Positions 52,213 through 60,860 of a stretch of DNA of 64,000 bases are shown piece by piece. Each line of letters begins with the position of its first letter. Within the stretch, counting starts at the first letter, position 1. Both the position numbers and the translations under genes were made by a program. Source of the stretch: Streptomyces pactum (lineage in GTDB: Bacteria; Actinomycetota; Actinomycetes; Streptomycetales; Streptomycetaceae); NCBI RefSeq assembly GCF_002005225.1, contig NZ_CP019724.1:1922001-1986000 (forward strand), in the 5' to 3' direction. Below the pieces are notes generated by a model. The model searched no databases, was not told where the DNA came from, and saw only the letters and a program-made list of their open reading frames with translations.

Positions 52213-52388
52213 GCGAGCGTGCCGTGCCGTTCCACTGCCCCTACTGCGGCGACGAGGACCTGCGCCCGCACGAGGAAGGTCACGGCGCCTGGGAATGCGG
52301 GGCGTGCAACCGCGCATTCCAGTTGAAGTTCCTCGGGCTCCTCGCCCGGGGCCTTCAGCCCAACTCGACGGGAGGGGAACCGATATGA
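52209..52388 (+). CDS. 59-residue zinc-ribbon protein in the sulfur operon
   Basis: The ATG at 52209 overlaps the reductase stop and the TGA at 52386-52388 overlaps the cysH start, so the gene is firmly in the operon. The product begins MSERAVPFHCPYCGDEDLRP and contains CPYCGDE and WECGACNRAF, two CxxC pairs forming a rubredoxin/zinc-ribbon knuckle, followed by QLKFLGLLARGL. It may be an accessory protein for the reductase or for thiol handling. Function is not known to me; the conserved position is the argument. Confidence 0.85.
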   Translation: MSERAVPFHCPYCGDEDLRPHEEGHGAWECGACNRAFQLKFLGLLARGLQPNSTGGEPI

Positions 52389-53095
52389 CGACGGTTCAGG
52401 AAGAGCGTACGACCGAGGAACTCAAGGCGCTCGCCGAGCGTGCGGGCCGTGAGCTGGAGGACGCCTCCGCGCTGGAGATCCTCCGGTGGGCGGCCGACAC
52501 CTTCGGCAGCCGCTTCTGCGTGACCTCCTCGATGGAGGACGCGGTCGTCGCCCACCTCGCCTCCCGCGCCCTGCCCGGCGTGGACGTGGTGTTCCTCGAC
52601 ACCGGCTACCACTTCCCGGAGACCATCGGCACCCGGGACGCGGTGGAGGCCGTGATGGACGTGAACGTCATCACGCTCACGCCCAGGCAGACGGTCGCCG
52701 AGCAGGACGCCGAGTACGGTCCGAGGCTGCACGACCGCGACCCCGACCTGTGCTGCGCGCTGCGCAAGGTGAAGCCGCTGGAGGAGGGCCTGAAGGGCTA
52801 CCAGGCCTGGGCGACCGGCCTGCGCCGCGACGAGTCCGAGACCCGGGCGGACACCCCGGTGGTCGGCTGGGACGACAAGCGCCGGAAGGTGAAGATCTCC
52901 CCCATCGCGAAGTGGTCACAGGAAGATGTGCAAACGTACGTCGCCGAGCACGGTGTCCTCACCAACCCGCTGCTGATGGACGGCTATGCCTCCGTGGGCT
53001 GCGCGCCCTGCACCCGCCGTGTGCTGGAGGGCGAGGACGCCCGCGCCGGGCGCTGGGCGGGCCGCTCCAAGACCGAGTGCGGACTGCACGGCTGA
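52385..53095 (+). CDS. cysH: Phosphoadenylyl/adenylyl-sulfate reductase CysH
   Basis: The 236-residue thioredoxin-dependent enzyme reduces activated sulfate (APS or PAPS) to sulfite. The PP-loop segment SRFCVTSSMEDAVVAHLASR and DVVFLDTGYHFPETIGTRD are typical. The Cys pairs LCCALRKVKPL and VGCAPCTRRV, with TECGLHG at the C-terminus, indicate the 4Fe-4S type that prefers APS. It overlaps the zinc-ribbon gene upstream, and cysC follows. It acts one step before sulfite reductase. Confidence 0.95.
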   Translation: MTTVQEERTTEELKALAERAGRELEDASALEILRWAADTFGSRFCVTSSMEDAVVAHLASRALPGVDVVFLDTGYHFPETIGTRDAVEAVMDVNVITLTPRQTVAEQDAEYGPRLHDRDPDLCCALRKVKPLEEGLKGYQAWATGLRRDESETRADTPVVGWDDKRRKVKISPIAKWSQEDVQTYVAEHGVLTNPLLMDGYASVGCAPCTRRVLEGEDARAGRWAGRSKTECGLHG

Positions 53096-53153
53096 CATGA
53101 CGACGACCACCGGACCGACAACCACCGGACCATCGAGATCCAGGGAGAACCAC

Positions 53154-53690
53154 GTGACGACCGGAGCCACCGTCTGGCTCACGGGGCTGCCCAGCGCCGG
53201 CAAGACCACCATCGCCCGCGAGCTGGCCGGCCGCCTCCGTGAGGAGGGCCGGCGCGTCGAGCTCCTCGACGGCGACGAGATCCGCGAGTTCCTCTCGGCC
53301 GGCCTCGGCTTCGACCGCGCGGACCGGCACACCAACGTGCAGCGCATCGGCTTCGTGGCCGAACTGCTCGCCCGCAACGGCGTCACGGCGCTGGTCCCGG
53401 TCATCGCGCCGTACGCGGACAGCCGCGACGCGGTGCGCGGGCGCCACGAGGCGAACGGCACGCCGTACGTCGAGGTGCACGTGGCCACGCCCGTGGAGGT
53501 CTGCTCGGTGCGCGACGTGAAGGGCCTGTACGCCAAGCAGGCCGCGGGTGAGCTGACGGGGCTCACCGGGGTGGACGACCCGTACGAGGAGCCCGTCAAG
53601 CCCGACCTGCGCATCGAGTCGCAGGACCAGACCGTCCAGGAGTCCGCCGCGGCGGTCCACGCCCTGCTCACCGAAAGGGGACTGGCATGA
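53154..53690 (+). CDS. cysC: Adenylyl-sulfate kinase CysC
   Basis: The 178-residue kinase phosphorylates APS to PAPS. Walker A is GLPSAGKTT at residues 10-18, and DGDEIREFL, GFDRADRHTNVQRIG, VIAPYADSRDAVR and KGLYAKQAAGEL are family landmarks. The GTG at 53154 has a strong AGGGAG site seven bases upstream; an ATG at 53097 right after the cysH stop would add 19 Thr-rich residues. It overlaps cysD by four bases. With a 4Fe-4S-type CysH the PAPS branch may serve sulfation rather than assimilation. Confidence 0.93.
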   Translation: MTTGATVWLTGLPSAGKTTIARELAGRLREEGRRVELLDGDEIREFLSAGLGFDRADRHTNVQRIGFVAELLARNGVTALVPVIAPYADSRDAVRGRHEANGTPYVEVHVATPVEVCSVRDVKGLYAKQAAGELTGLTGVDDPYEEPVKPDLRIESQDQTVQESAAAVHALLTERGLA

Positions 53691-54625
53691 CGACGTCCGT
53701 GGCCACAGTGGCGGAGGGTACGGACAGCCCGTACGCCCTCTCGCACCTCGACGCCCTCGAGTCCGAGGCGGTGCACATCTTCCGTGAGGTGGCGGGTGAG
53801 TTCGAGCGGCCGGTGATCCTGTTCTCCGGCGGCAAGGACTCGATCCTGATGCTGCACCTGGCGCTGAAGGCGTTCGCGCCCGCGGCGGTGCCGTTCTCGC
53901 TGCTGCACGTGGACACCGGGCACAACTTCCCCGAGGTCCTCGACTACCGCGACCGCACGGTCGACAAGCACGGTCTGCGTCTGCATGTGGCCTCCGTGCA
54001 GGACTACATCGACCGCGGTGTGCTCAAGGAGCGTGCGGACGGTACCCGCAACCCGCTGCAGACGCTGCCGCTGACCGAGAAGATCCAGGCGGAGAGGTTC
54101 GACGCGGTCTTCGGCGGCGGGCGCCGCGACGAGGAGAAGGCGCGGGCCAAGGAGCGGGTGTTCTCGCTGCGGGACGAGTTCTCCCAGTGGGACCCGCGCC
54201 GCCAGCGCCCCGAGCTGTGGAACCTGTACAACGGCCGGCACGCCCCCGGCGAGCACGTGCGGGTGTTCCCGCTGTCCAACTGGACCGAGCTGGACGTGTG
54301 GCAGTACATCGCGCGTGAGGGCATCGAGCTGCCGGCGATCTACTACGCCCACGAGCGCGAGGTCTTCGCCCGTGCGGGGATGTGGCTGACCGCGGGTGAG
54401 TGGGGCGGGCCGAAGGACGGCGAGAGGGTCGTCAAGCGGCGGGTGCGCTACCGCACGGTCGGTGACATGTCCTGCACCGGCGCCGTCGACTCGGACGCCG
54501 ACAGCATCGAGAAGGTGATCGCGGAGATCGCCGTCTCCCGGCTCACCGAGCGCGGCGCGACGCGTGCCGACGACAAGATGTCCGAGGCCGCGATGGAAGA
54601 CCGCAAGCGCGAGGGGTACTTCTAA
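53687..54625 (+). CDS. cysD: Sulfate adenylyltransferase subunit CysD
   Basis: The 312-residue subunit of ATP sulfurylase joins sulfate to ATP to give APS. It shows the PP-loop SGGKDSILMLHLALKAF, HVDTGHNFPEVLDYRD, FDAVFGGGRRDEEKARAKER and YRTVGDMSCTGAVDSDADS, all conserved in CysD. It begins with ATG overlapping the cysC stop, and cysN follows two bases after its own stop. The pair CysD-CysN forms the GTP-driven enzyme. Confidence 0.96.
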   Translation: MTTSVATVAEGTDSPYALSHLDALESEAVHIFREVAGEFERPVILFSGGKDSILMLHLALKAFAPAAVPFSLLHVDTGHNFPEVLDYRDRTVDKHGLRLHVASVQDYIDRGVLKERADGTRNPLQTLPLTEKIQAERFDAVFGGGRRDEEKARAKERVFSLRDEFSQWDPRRQRPELWNLYNGRHAPGEHVRVFPLSNWTELDVWQYIAREGIELPAIYYAHEREVFARAGMWLTAGEWGGPKDGERVVKRRVRYRTVGDMSCTGAVDSDADSIEKVIAEIAVSRLTERGATRADDKMSEAAMEDRKREGYF

Positions 54626-54627
54626 CC

Positions 54628-56007
54628 ATGACCAGCACCACCGAACCCACCGAACCCACCGAGCCTGCCGAGGCCGCCGAGGCGTTTTCGGTCTGGCAGT
54701 TGTCGGAGACGACCCTGCTGCGGTTCGCCACCGCCGGTTCCGTCGACGACGGCAAGTCCACCCTGGTCGGGCGCCTGCTGCACGACTCCAAGTCGGTCCT
54801 CACCGACCAGTTGGAGGCCGTGGAGCGCGCCTCCGCCGGCCGCGGCCAGGACGCCCCGGACCTCGCGCTGCTCACCGACGGCCTGCGGGCCGAACGCGAG
54901 CAGGGCATCACCATCGACGTGGCCTACCGCTACTTCGCCACCCCCCGCCGGCGCTTCATCCTGGCCGACACCCCCGGGCACGTGCAGTACACCCGGAACA
55001 TGGTCACCGGCGCCTCCACGGCCGAGCTGACGGTCATCCTGGTCGACGCCCGCAACGGCGTCGTCGAGCAGACCCGCCGGCACGCCGCGATCGCCGCCCT
55101 GCTGCGCGTGCCGCACGTCGTCCTCGCCGTCAACAAGATGGACCTGGTCGACTACCAAGAGCCCGTGTTCGCCGCCATCGCCGAGGAGTTCACGGCCTAC
55201 GCCCTCGAGCTGGGCGTCCCGGAGGTCACCGCCATCCCGATCTCGGCCCTCGCCGGGGACAACGTGGTGGAGCCGTCCGCGGTCATGGACTGGTACGGCG
55301 GCCCGACCGTCCTGGAGCACCTGGAGACCGTCCCGGTCAGCCACGACCTGGCGCACTGCCACGCCCGGCTGCCCGTGCAGTACGTGATCCGCCCGCGCAC
55401 CGCCGAGCACCCCGACTACCGCGGCTACGCCGGACAGATCGCCGCCGGCACCTTCCGCATCGGCGACGAGGTCACCGTCCTGCCCTCGGGCCGCACCTCG
55501 ACGGTGTCCGGCATCGACCTGCTCGGCGAGCCCGTCGACGCCGCCTGGACACCGCAGTCGGTCACCCTGCTGCTCGCGGACGACATCGACATCTCGCGCG
55601 GCGACCTGATCGTGCCCAGCAAGGACGCCCCGGCCACCAGCCAGGACGTCGAGGCCACCGTCTGCCACGTCGCCGACGCCCCCCTCACGGTGGGCCACCG
55701 GGTGCTCCTCAAGCACGGCACCCGCACCGTCAAGGCGATCGTCAAGGACATCCCGGCCCGGCTCACGCTGGACGACCTGTCCCTGCACCCGCACCCCGGG
55801 CAGCTCGTCGCCAACGACATCGGCCGCGTCAAGATCCGCACCGCCGAACCGCTGCCCGCCGACTCCTACGCCGACTCCCGCCGCACCGGCTCGTTCATCC
55901 TGATCGACCCCAGCGACGGCACCACCCTCACCGCCGGCATGGCCGGCGAGTCGTTCGCCACCCCGGAGCCCGTCAAGGACGAGACCGACGACGGGTGGGA
56001 CTTCTAG
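54628..56007 (+). CDS. cysN: Sulfate adenylyltransferase GTPase subunit CysN
   Basis: The 459-residue elongation-factor-like GTPase drives ATP sulfurylase. G1 is ATAGSVDDGKSTLVGRLLHD, with REQGITIDVAYRYFATPRRR (G2), ADTPGHVQYTRNM (G3) and VNKMDLVDY (G4). The N-terminus has a TEPTEPTEPAE repeat. No CysC domain is fused, in line with the separate cysC gene. It ends the cys part of the operon; a 266-bp gap follows before the transporter genes. Confidence 0.96.
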   Translation: MTSTTEPTEPTEPAEAAEAFSVWQLSETTLLRFATAGSVDDGKSTLVGRLLHDSKSVLTDQLEAVERASAGRGQDAPDLALLTDGLRAEREQGITIDVAYRYFATPRRRFILADTPGHVQYTRNMVTGASTAELTVILVDARNGVVEQTRRHAAIAALLRVPHVVLAVNKMDLVDYQEPVFAAIAEEFTAYALELGVPEVTAIPISALAGDNVVEPSAVMDWYGGPTVLEHLETVPVSHDLAHCHARLPVQYVIRPRTAEHPDYRGYAGQIAAGTFRIGDEVTVLPSGRTSTVSGIDLLGEPVDAAWTPQSVTLLLADDIDISRGDLIVPSKDAPATSQDVEATVCHVADAPLTVGHRVLLKHGTRTVKAIVKDIPARLTLDDLSLHPHPGQLVANDIGRVKIRTAEPLPADSYADSRRTGSFILIDPSDGTTLTAGMAGESFATPEPVKDETDDGWDF

Positions 56008-56009
56008 GC

Positions 56010-56141
56010 ATGGGCCCCCTCGACTTCTACTCCACGTTCGCGAAGGAGGGCGGCCGCGTCGGCTGGGGGTCCCCCCGGACGAAGACTGGGGGAGGTGCCC
56101 TGGGCAGCGGGCAGGGCGGCGTCGGGCGATGTGCGCGGTGA
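56010..56141 (+). other. Possible 43-residue ORF after cysN, with a Streptomyces-type intergenic element
   Basis: An ORF starting ATG 56010 reads MGPLDFYSTFAKEGGRVGWG, then runs into a GC-rich element at 56065-56100 (GGGGGTCCCCCCGG, GAAGACTGGGGGAGGT) that recurs between Streptomyces genes and forms a CCCCC/GGGGG stem. The first 20 residues look protein-like, but no ribosome-binding site is evident. It may be the degraded start of a gene or chance. The rest of the gap to 56273 shows no other gene. Confidence 0.3.
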
Positions 56142-56273
56142 CGTACGCGCACCGCACGCGCGCCCGCATCCCGCACCGCCGTAGACACAGACCCGCCGAT
56201 CTCCCGGCCACGACCTGACACCTCGGACCAACCGACAGGCGTGCGAGCCGGACCAACGAGAGGAACACCTCCC

Positions 56274-57380
56274 GTGCCTGCCACCACCGCCCCGCGCCGC
56301 GCCCTGGCGCTCCTTGCCGCCCTGCCGCTGCTGGTTCTCGCCGGCTGCGGATACGGCTCGCAGGCCAAGGACGACGGAGGTGTCCGGATCGCCGCCGGGG
56401 CCGAGAAGACCGACGGTCTGGACTCCGTCCGGATCGGCTACTTGGGCAACGTCACCCACGCCACCGCGCTGGTCGGCAACCAGAAGGGCTTCTTCCAGAA
56501 GGAACTGGGCGCCACCGAGGCCAAGTACGCGGTCTTCAACGCGGGCCCGTCCGCGATCGAGGCGCTGAACTCCGGCTCGATCGACATCGGCTGGATCGGC
56601 CCCTCCCCCGCGGTCAACGGCTATGCCCGGTCCGAGGGCAGGAACCTGCGGATCATCGGCGGGTCGGCCTCCGGCGGGGTGAAGCTGGTGGTGAACCCGG
56701 ACGAGATCAAGTCCCTGAAGGACGTCAAGGGCAAGCGCATCGCCACCCCTCAGCTCGGCAACACGCAGGACGTCGCGCTCCTCAACTGGATCGCCGCCGA
56801 GCAGGGCTGGAAGGTCGACGCGCAGAGCGGCAAGGGCGACGTGACGGTCGTCCGCAGCGACAACAAGGTGACCCCGGGCGCATACGAGTCCGGGTCCGTC
56901 GACGGCGCCTGGGTACCGGAGCCGACCGCGTCCCGGCTGGTCGCCCAGGGCGGCACAGTGCTGCTGGACGAATCGACGCTGTGGCCGGACGAGGAGTTCG
57001 TCACCACCAACATCGTCGTGCGCCAGGAGTTCCTCGAGGAGCACCCGAAGGCCGTGGCGGCGGTGCTGAAGGCCTCGGTGGACACCAACGAGTGGATCGG
57101 GGCCCACCCCGGCGAGGCCAAGGCCGCGGCGAACAAGCAGTTGGAGAAGGACACCGGCAAGGCACTGCCCGCCGACGTCCTGGACCCGGCGTGGAAGTCG
57201 ATCAGGGTGACCGACGACCCGCTGGCCGCCACCCTCGCCGCCCAGGCGGACCACGCCGTGGAGGCGGGCCTGCTGGAGCAGCCCGACCTCGACGGCATCT
57301 ACGACCTCACGCTGCTCAACAAGGTCCTCAAGGCCAAGGGCGAGCCCGCGGTCGACGACGCCGGTCTCGGCGTCCAGTAG
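56274..57380 (+). CDS. ABC transporter substrate-binding lipoprotein, aliphatic-sulfonate (SsuA/TauA) type
   Basis: The 368-residue protein starts at GTG 56274 (PATTAPRRALALLAALPLLV) with lipobox LAGC. The NMT1/SsuA-like domain is clear: SVRIGYLGNVTHATALVGNQ, FNAGPSAIEALNSGSIDIGW, GKRIATPQLGNTQDVALLNW, GSVDGAWVPEPTASRLVAQG. It delivers a sulfonate, sulfate ester or related anion to the permease. Its place after cysDN and before a sirohydrochlorin chelatase supports a sulfur source as cargo. The exact ligand cannot be read from the sequence. Confidence 0.92.
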   Translation: MPATTAPRRALALLAALPLLVLAGCGYGSQAKDDGGVRIAAGAEKTDGLDSVRIGYLGNVTHATALVGNQKGFFQKELGATEAKYAVFNAGPSAIEALNSGSIDIGWIGPSPAVNGYARSEGRNLRIIGGSASGGVKLVVNPDEIKSLKDVKGKRIATPQLGNTQDVALLNWIAAEQGWKVDAQSGKGDVTVVRSDNKVTPGAYESGSVDGAWVPEPTASRLVAQGGTVLLDESTLWPDEEFVTTNIVVRQEFLEEHPKAVAAVLKASVDTNEWIGAHPGEAKAAANKQLEKDTGKALPADVLDPAWKSIRVTDDPLAATLAAQADHAVEAGLLEQPDLDGIYDLTLLNKVLKAKGEPAVDDAGLGVQ

Positions 57381-57416
57381 GCCCGCATCCCGACCATTTC
57401 CCAGGAGGTGACGACC

Positions 57417-58211
57417 ATGGCCACGACCACGACCCTCGCCAAGGCCGGCGAGGACACCGCGGCGGCCACCCACGCCGCCCGGATCGAGCACGTCTCCAAG
57501 TCGTTCCCGGGCCCGGCCGGACAACAGCTCGTCCTGGACGACATCACCCTCGATGTCGCACCCGGCGAGTTCGTCACCCTCCTGGGCGCCTCCGGCTGCG
57601 GCAAGTCCACGCTGCTGAACCTGGTGGCGGGCCTGGACAAGCCGAGCGCCGGCGCGATCACCACGGACGGGCGGCCGGCCCTGATGTTCCAGGAGCACGC
57701 CCTGTTCCCCTGGCTGACCGCGGGCAAGAATATCGAACTCGCCCTGAAGCTGCGAGGCGTGCCCAAGTCCGAGCGCCGCGACAAGGCGGAGGAGCTGCTC
57801 GAACTCGTCCGGCTGAAGGGCGCGTACGGCAAGCGGGTGCACGAGCTGTCGGGCGGCATGCGCCAGCGGGTCGCGATGGCCCGGGCGCTCGCCCAGGAGA
57901 GCAGGCTGCTGCTGATGGACGAGCCGTTCGCGGCGCTGGACGCCATCACGCGAGACGTGCTGCACGACGAACTGACCCGGATCTGGCGCGAGACGAAGCT
58001 GTCGGTCCTGTTCGTCACGCACAACGTCCGCGAGGCCGTCCGGCTCGCGGAGCGCGTGGTGCTGCTCTCCTCCCGTCCCGGTCGCATCGCCCGCGAGTGG
58101 ACCGTCGGCATCCCGCATCCGCGCCGCATCGAGGACACCGCCGTGGCGGAACTGTCCGTCGAGATCACCGAAGAACTGCGTGGGGAGATCCGCCGCCATG
58201 GCCAGCACTGA
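57417..58211 (+). CDS. ABC transporter ATP-binding protein, sulfonate type
   Basis: The 264-residue ATPase starts at ATG 57417, eight bases after AGGAGG. Walker A is GASGCGKST, the Q-loop MFQEHALFPW, the signature LSGGMRQRVAMARAL and Walker B LLLMDEPFAALDA, with the switch His in FVTHNVREAVRLAER. It is closest to SsuB/TauB-type importers. It overlaps the permease gene by 14 bp. Confidence 0.95.
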   Translation: MATTTTLAKAGEDTAAATHAARIEHVSKSFPGPAGQQLVLDDITLDVAPGEFVTLLGASGCGKSTLLNLVAGLDKPSAGAITTDGRPALMFQEHALFPWLTAGKNIELALKLRGVPKSERRDKAEELLELVRLKGAYGKRVHELSGGMRQRVAMARALAQESRLLLMDEPFAALDAITRDVLHDELTRIWRETKLSVLFVTHNVREAVRLAERVVLLSSRPGRIAREWTVGIPHPRRIEDTAVAELSVEITEELRGEIRRHGQH

Positions 58212-59094
58212 CACGACGCGTCCCGCCCAGGACGGCGGCGACCTCGCCGGCCTCGAGGCGGGCCTGGACGCACTCGAGACGGTGCAGCAGGGCCGCAAGC
58301 CCTTCCGGCAGACCCTCGTGGAGAAGATCCTGCCGCCCGCCGCGGCCGTACTCCTGGTCCTCGCGGTATGGCAGGGGCTCGTCACCTTCGAGATCGTCGA
58401 CGACCCGACCAAACTGCCCGCCCCGTCCGACGTGTGGCACGTCCTGCACCAGGCATGGCTCGAGGGCGAACTGCTCGGCTACATCTGGACCAGCGTCTCG
58501 CGCGGCCTGTCCGGCTTCCTGCTGGCCCTCGTGATCGGCACACCACTGGGACTGCTCGTGGCACGGGTCAGGTTCGTCCGCGCGGCGATCGGCCCGATCC
58601 TCTCCGGCCTCCAGTCACTGCCCTCCGTGGCCTGGGTCCCGCCCGCCGTGATCTGGCTCGGCCTGAACAACTCGATGATGTACGCCGTCATCCTCCTCGG
58701 CGCCGTACCCTCCATCGCCAACGGCCTGGTCTCCGGCGTCGACCAGATCTCCCCCGTCTTCCTGCGCGCGGGCCGCACACTGGGCGCCACGGGACTGAAG
58801 GGCACCTGGCACATCGTCCTGCCGGCCGCGCTGCCCGGCTACGTCGCCGGCCTCAAGCAGGGCTGGGCGTTCTCCTGGCGCTCCCTGATGGCCGCCGAGA
58901 TCATCGCCTCCTTCCCCGACCTCGGCGTCGGACTCGGCCAGCTCCTCGAGAACGGCCGCAACGCCAGCGACATGGCCATGGTCTTCGAAGCCATCCTGCT
59001 GATCCTGACCGTCGGCATCGCCATCGACCTCCTCGTCTTCAGCCCTCTGGAGCGATGGGTCCTGCGCAGCCGCGGCCTGCTGGTGAGGAGCTGA
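58198..59094 (+). CDS. ABC transporter permease, sulfonate type
   Basis: The 298-residue membrane protein has about six helices (AAAVLLVLAVWQGLVTF, GLSGFLLALVIGTPLGLLVA, SMMYAVILLGAVPSIANGLV, AFEAILLILTVGIAIDLLVF-like). The EAA-loop is present in TLGATGLKGTWHIVLPAALP. The order substrate-binding protein, ATPase, permease is that of sulfonate importers. The ATG start at 58198 overlaps the ATPase gene; the chelatase gene follows eight bases after its stop. Confidence 0.93.
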   Translation: MASTDTTRPAQDGGDLAGLEAGLDALETVQQGRKPFRQTLVEKILPPAAAVLLVLAVWQGLVTFEIVDDPTKLPAPSDVWHVLHQAWLEGELLGYIWTSVSRGLSGFLLALVIGTPLGLLVARVRFVRAAIGPILSGLQSLPSVAWVPPAVIWLGLNNSMMYAVILLGAVPSIANGLVSGVDQISPVFLRAGRTLGATGLKGTWHIVLPAALPGYVAGLKQGWAFSWRSLMAAEIIASFPDLGVGLGQLLENGRNASDMAMVFEAILLILTVGIAIDLLVFSPLERWVLRSRGLLVRS

Positions 59095-59102
59095 CAGCCG
59101 TC

Positions 59103-59840
59103 ATGTCCGCGCCGGTCCTCCTGGTCATCGCCCACGGCAGCCGCGACCCGCGGCACGCCGCGACCGTGCACGCCCTGGTGCGCCGGGTCCGGTCACTGCG
59201 CCCCGACGTACGGGTGGAGACCGGCTTCCTGGACTTCAACGTGCCCTCGGTGCGGGGCGTGCTGGAGTCCCTGGAGACGGAGGGAGTGCGGGACGTGGTG
59301 GCGCTGCCGCTCCTGCTGACCCGCGCCTTCCACGCCAAGGCGGACATCCCGGCGGTCCTCGCGGACGCGCCGCCGCGGCTGCGGATCCGCCAGGCGGAGG
59401 TACTCGGCCCCTCCCCGCTGCTGCTGTCGGCGCTGGAACGGCGCCTGTACGAGGCGGGCCTGACGCCCGCCGACAAATCCTCGACCGGGGTCGTACTGGC
59501 CTCGGCGGGGTCCTCCGACCCGGAGGCGATCGCAGTGATCGCAGAAATCGCGCGGGAGTGGCGGCACACCGGTTGGTGCGCCGTGCGGCCTGCGTTCGCC
59601 TCCGCATCCCTTCCGCGCACCGAGGACGCGGTGCGTGAGCTGCGGGAGCTGGGCTGCGCCCGCGTCGCCGTGGCGCCGTACGTCCTGGCCCCGGGCTTCC
59701 TGCCGGACCGCATCGCGCGGGGTGCCGCCGGGGCGGACGTGCTGGCGGACGTCCTCGGCCCCTCGCCGGAGGTGGCGCGGGTGCTGCTGGAGCGGTACGA
59801 CGAGGCTCGGACACCGGTACTGGCGGCGGTCGGAGCCTGA
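59103..59840 (+). CDS. CbiX-type sirohydrochlorin chelatase
   Basis: The 245-residue protein starts MSAPVLLVIAHGSRDPRHAA. The metal-site His of the CbiX/SirB fold is in VIAHGSRDPRH, with a second in LLTRAFHAKADIPAVL. The duplicated half (VVLASAGSSDPEAIAVIAEI, VAVAPYVLAPGFLPDRIARG) makes it a long-type enzyme. It inserts Fe or Co into sirohydrochlorin, so here it would supply siroheme to the sulfite reductase at the head of the block. It closes the sulfur gene run. Confidence 0.93.
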   Translation: MSAPVLLVIAHGSRDPRHAATVHALVRRVRSLRPDVRVETGFLDFNVPSVRGVLESLETEGVRDVVALPLLLTRAFHAKADIPAVLADAPPRLRIRQAEVLGPSPLLLSALERRLYEAGLTPADKSSTGVVLASAGSSDPEAIAVIAEIAREWRHTGWCAVRPAFASASLPRTEDAVRELRELGCARVAVAPYVLAPGFLPDRIARGAAGADVLADVLGPSPEVARVLLERYDEARTPVLAAVGA

Positions 59841-59899
59841 TCGGCTCGTGGTCCGCCGCCGGGACGGTGGCCCGGTCCTCCTGCTCCTGCTGTCGCGAG

Positions 59900-60448
59900 T
59901 CAGGAAGCGGTCAGCTCCACGAGCTTGACGACGGTGTTCCAGTTGCGGGTGGTGGCGATCAGACCCTTGGTCACCCCGGGTCTGGCGAGGGCCTCGGCGA
60001 GCTTGGAGCGGCCGAGGCCGTCCGGTGCGTACAGGTACAGGGCGCGGTCGCCGAGACGGAACTCCTCCGGGAGGAAAGCCGGTCGGTCGACCGCCGCGAA
60101 GCGCTCCGTGCCGACCGGCGCGGAGAAGTAGGTGACGTGCAGTTGCCTGGCCTCCAGGTCGGCGGCCGGGAACGGACACGCCTCGGCGACCGCCCGCAGA
60201 TAGGCGTGGTCGCGCACGATCACGTCGACCGCGAAGCCGAAGCGTTCCTCGATCGCCCGCGTCAACTCGGCGGCCAGGGAGTCCTCGTCCCCGTGGCCGG
60301 ACGCGAACACGGCCTGCCCGCTCTGCAGGTACGTGCGTACGGCGTCATGGCCGAGGCCCTCCAGGAGGTCGCGCAGTTCGGCCATCGGCACCTTTCTCGC
60401 GCCGCCCACGTTGATCCCGCGCAGCAGCGCCGCGTACATCGTCGTCAT
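59900..60448 (-). CDS. DUF1697 family protein
   Basis: The 182-residue protein starts MTTMYAALLRGINVGGARKV, the typical opening of DUF1697 (ALLRGINVGG.KVPMAEL). Further on are GHDAVRTYLQSGQAVFASG and TRNWNTVVKLVELTAS, again diagnostic. The function is unknown. It is convergent with the chelatase gene (60-bp gap). Confidence 0.94.
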   Translation of the reverse strand: MTTMYAALLRGINVGGARKVPMAELRDLLEGLGHDAVRTYLQSGQAVFASGHGDEDSLAAELTRAIEERFGFAVDVIVRDHAYLRAVAEACPFPAADLEARQLHVTYFSAPVGTERFAAVDRPAFLPEEFRLGDRALYLYAPDGLGRSKLAEALARPGVTKGLIATTRNWNTVVKLVELTAS

Positions 60449-60631
60449 GCGCACACCATAGAGCGGCCGCCGTGCCCCGTGGGGGTGGGCACGGCGGCCG
60501 CGGCCACCCGCCGGGCGGGCGTGCGCGCCACTCTCGCCGATGCGCTGTGCGCGCTTCAACCACTACACGCGCCTGTGACTTATTCAACAACTCTGTGCAA
60601 GGAGTCCGGCCGAGCGTCGCACCCTGCTCCG

Positions 60632-60771
60632 GAACCCTGATCGACGCGACGATCGTCCGGAGCGTGCTGCTGCCGGCCGTGATGGCCCTGCTCGGCGAGC
60701 GCCCGGGACGACGAGGGCGAGCGGGTGGGGGGCGAGCGGGTGAGGGTGTGAGCGACCGCCTGGACGGTTGA
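60632..60771 (+). pseudogene. C-terminal remnant of an MMPL-family transporter
   Basis: The plus-strand frame reads GTLIDATIVRSVLLPAVMAL followed by LGERPGRRGR and a stop at 60769-60771. LIDATIVRxxLLPAVMALLGE is the last transmembrane helix of MMPL/RND-type lipid exporters of actinobacteria. Upstream in this frame the coding character is gone after about 12 codons, and no other MMPL segment is present. It is the stub of a lost transporter gene beside the erm-mgt pair. Confidence 0.65.
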
Positions 60772-60785
60772 CGCACGGCTGCGAG

Positions 60786-60838
60786 CCGAAGGGCCCGTCG
60801 GCTCCCGGGAGTTCTCCCGGGCCCGACGGGCCCTTCGG
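60786..60838 (-). terminator. Bulky hairpin terminator after mgt
   Basis: CCGAAGGGCCCGTCGG (60786-60801) pairs perfectly with CCGACGGGCCCTTCGG (60823-60838), and the loop contains a further CCCGGGAG/CTCCCGGG stem. It lies 23 bp after the mgt stop codon and should terminate the erm-mgt transcript. Confidence 0.8.
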
Positions 60839-60860
60839 CCTCTGCCGCTTCGGTACGCGG

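Larger units (their letters stand above)
60449..60860. other. Intergenic region with MMPL remnant and terminator
   Basis: Besides the remnant at 60632-60771 and the terminator at 60786-60838, this interval holds a short AT-richer stretch (GACTTATTCAACAACTCTGT, about 60577-60596) with AAGGAG just after it at 60599. That could be the surviving promoter/ribosome-binding area of a lost rightward gene. No intact gene was seen. Confidence 0.45.

Noticed and set aside
56129..56218. A 29-codon ORF starting with Met-Cys before the sulfonate transporter gene, as a second leader peptide
   Set aside because: It lacks the SRRHVDL motif of the known leaders, has no ribosome-binding site and is Arg-rich. 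Chance is more likely.
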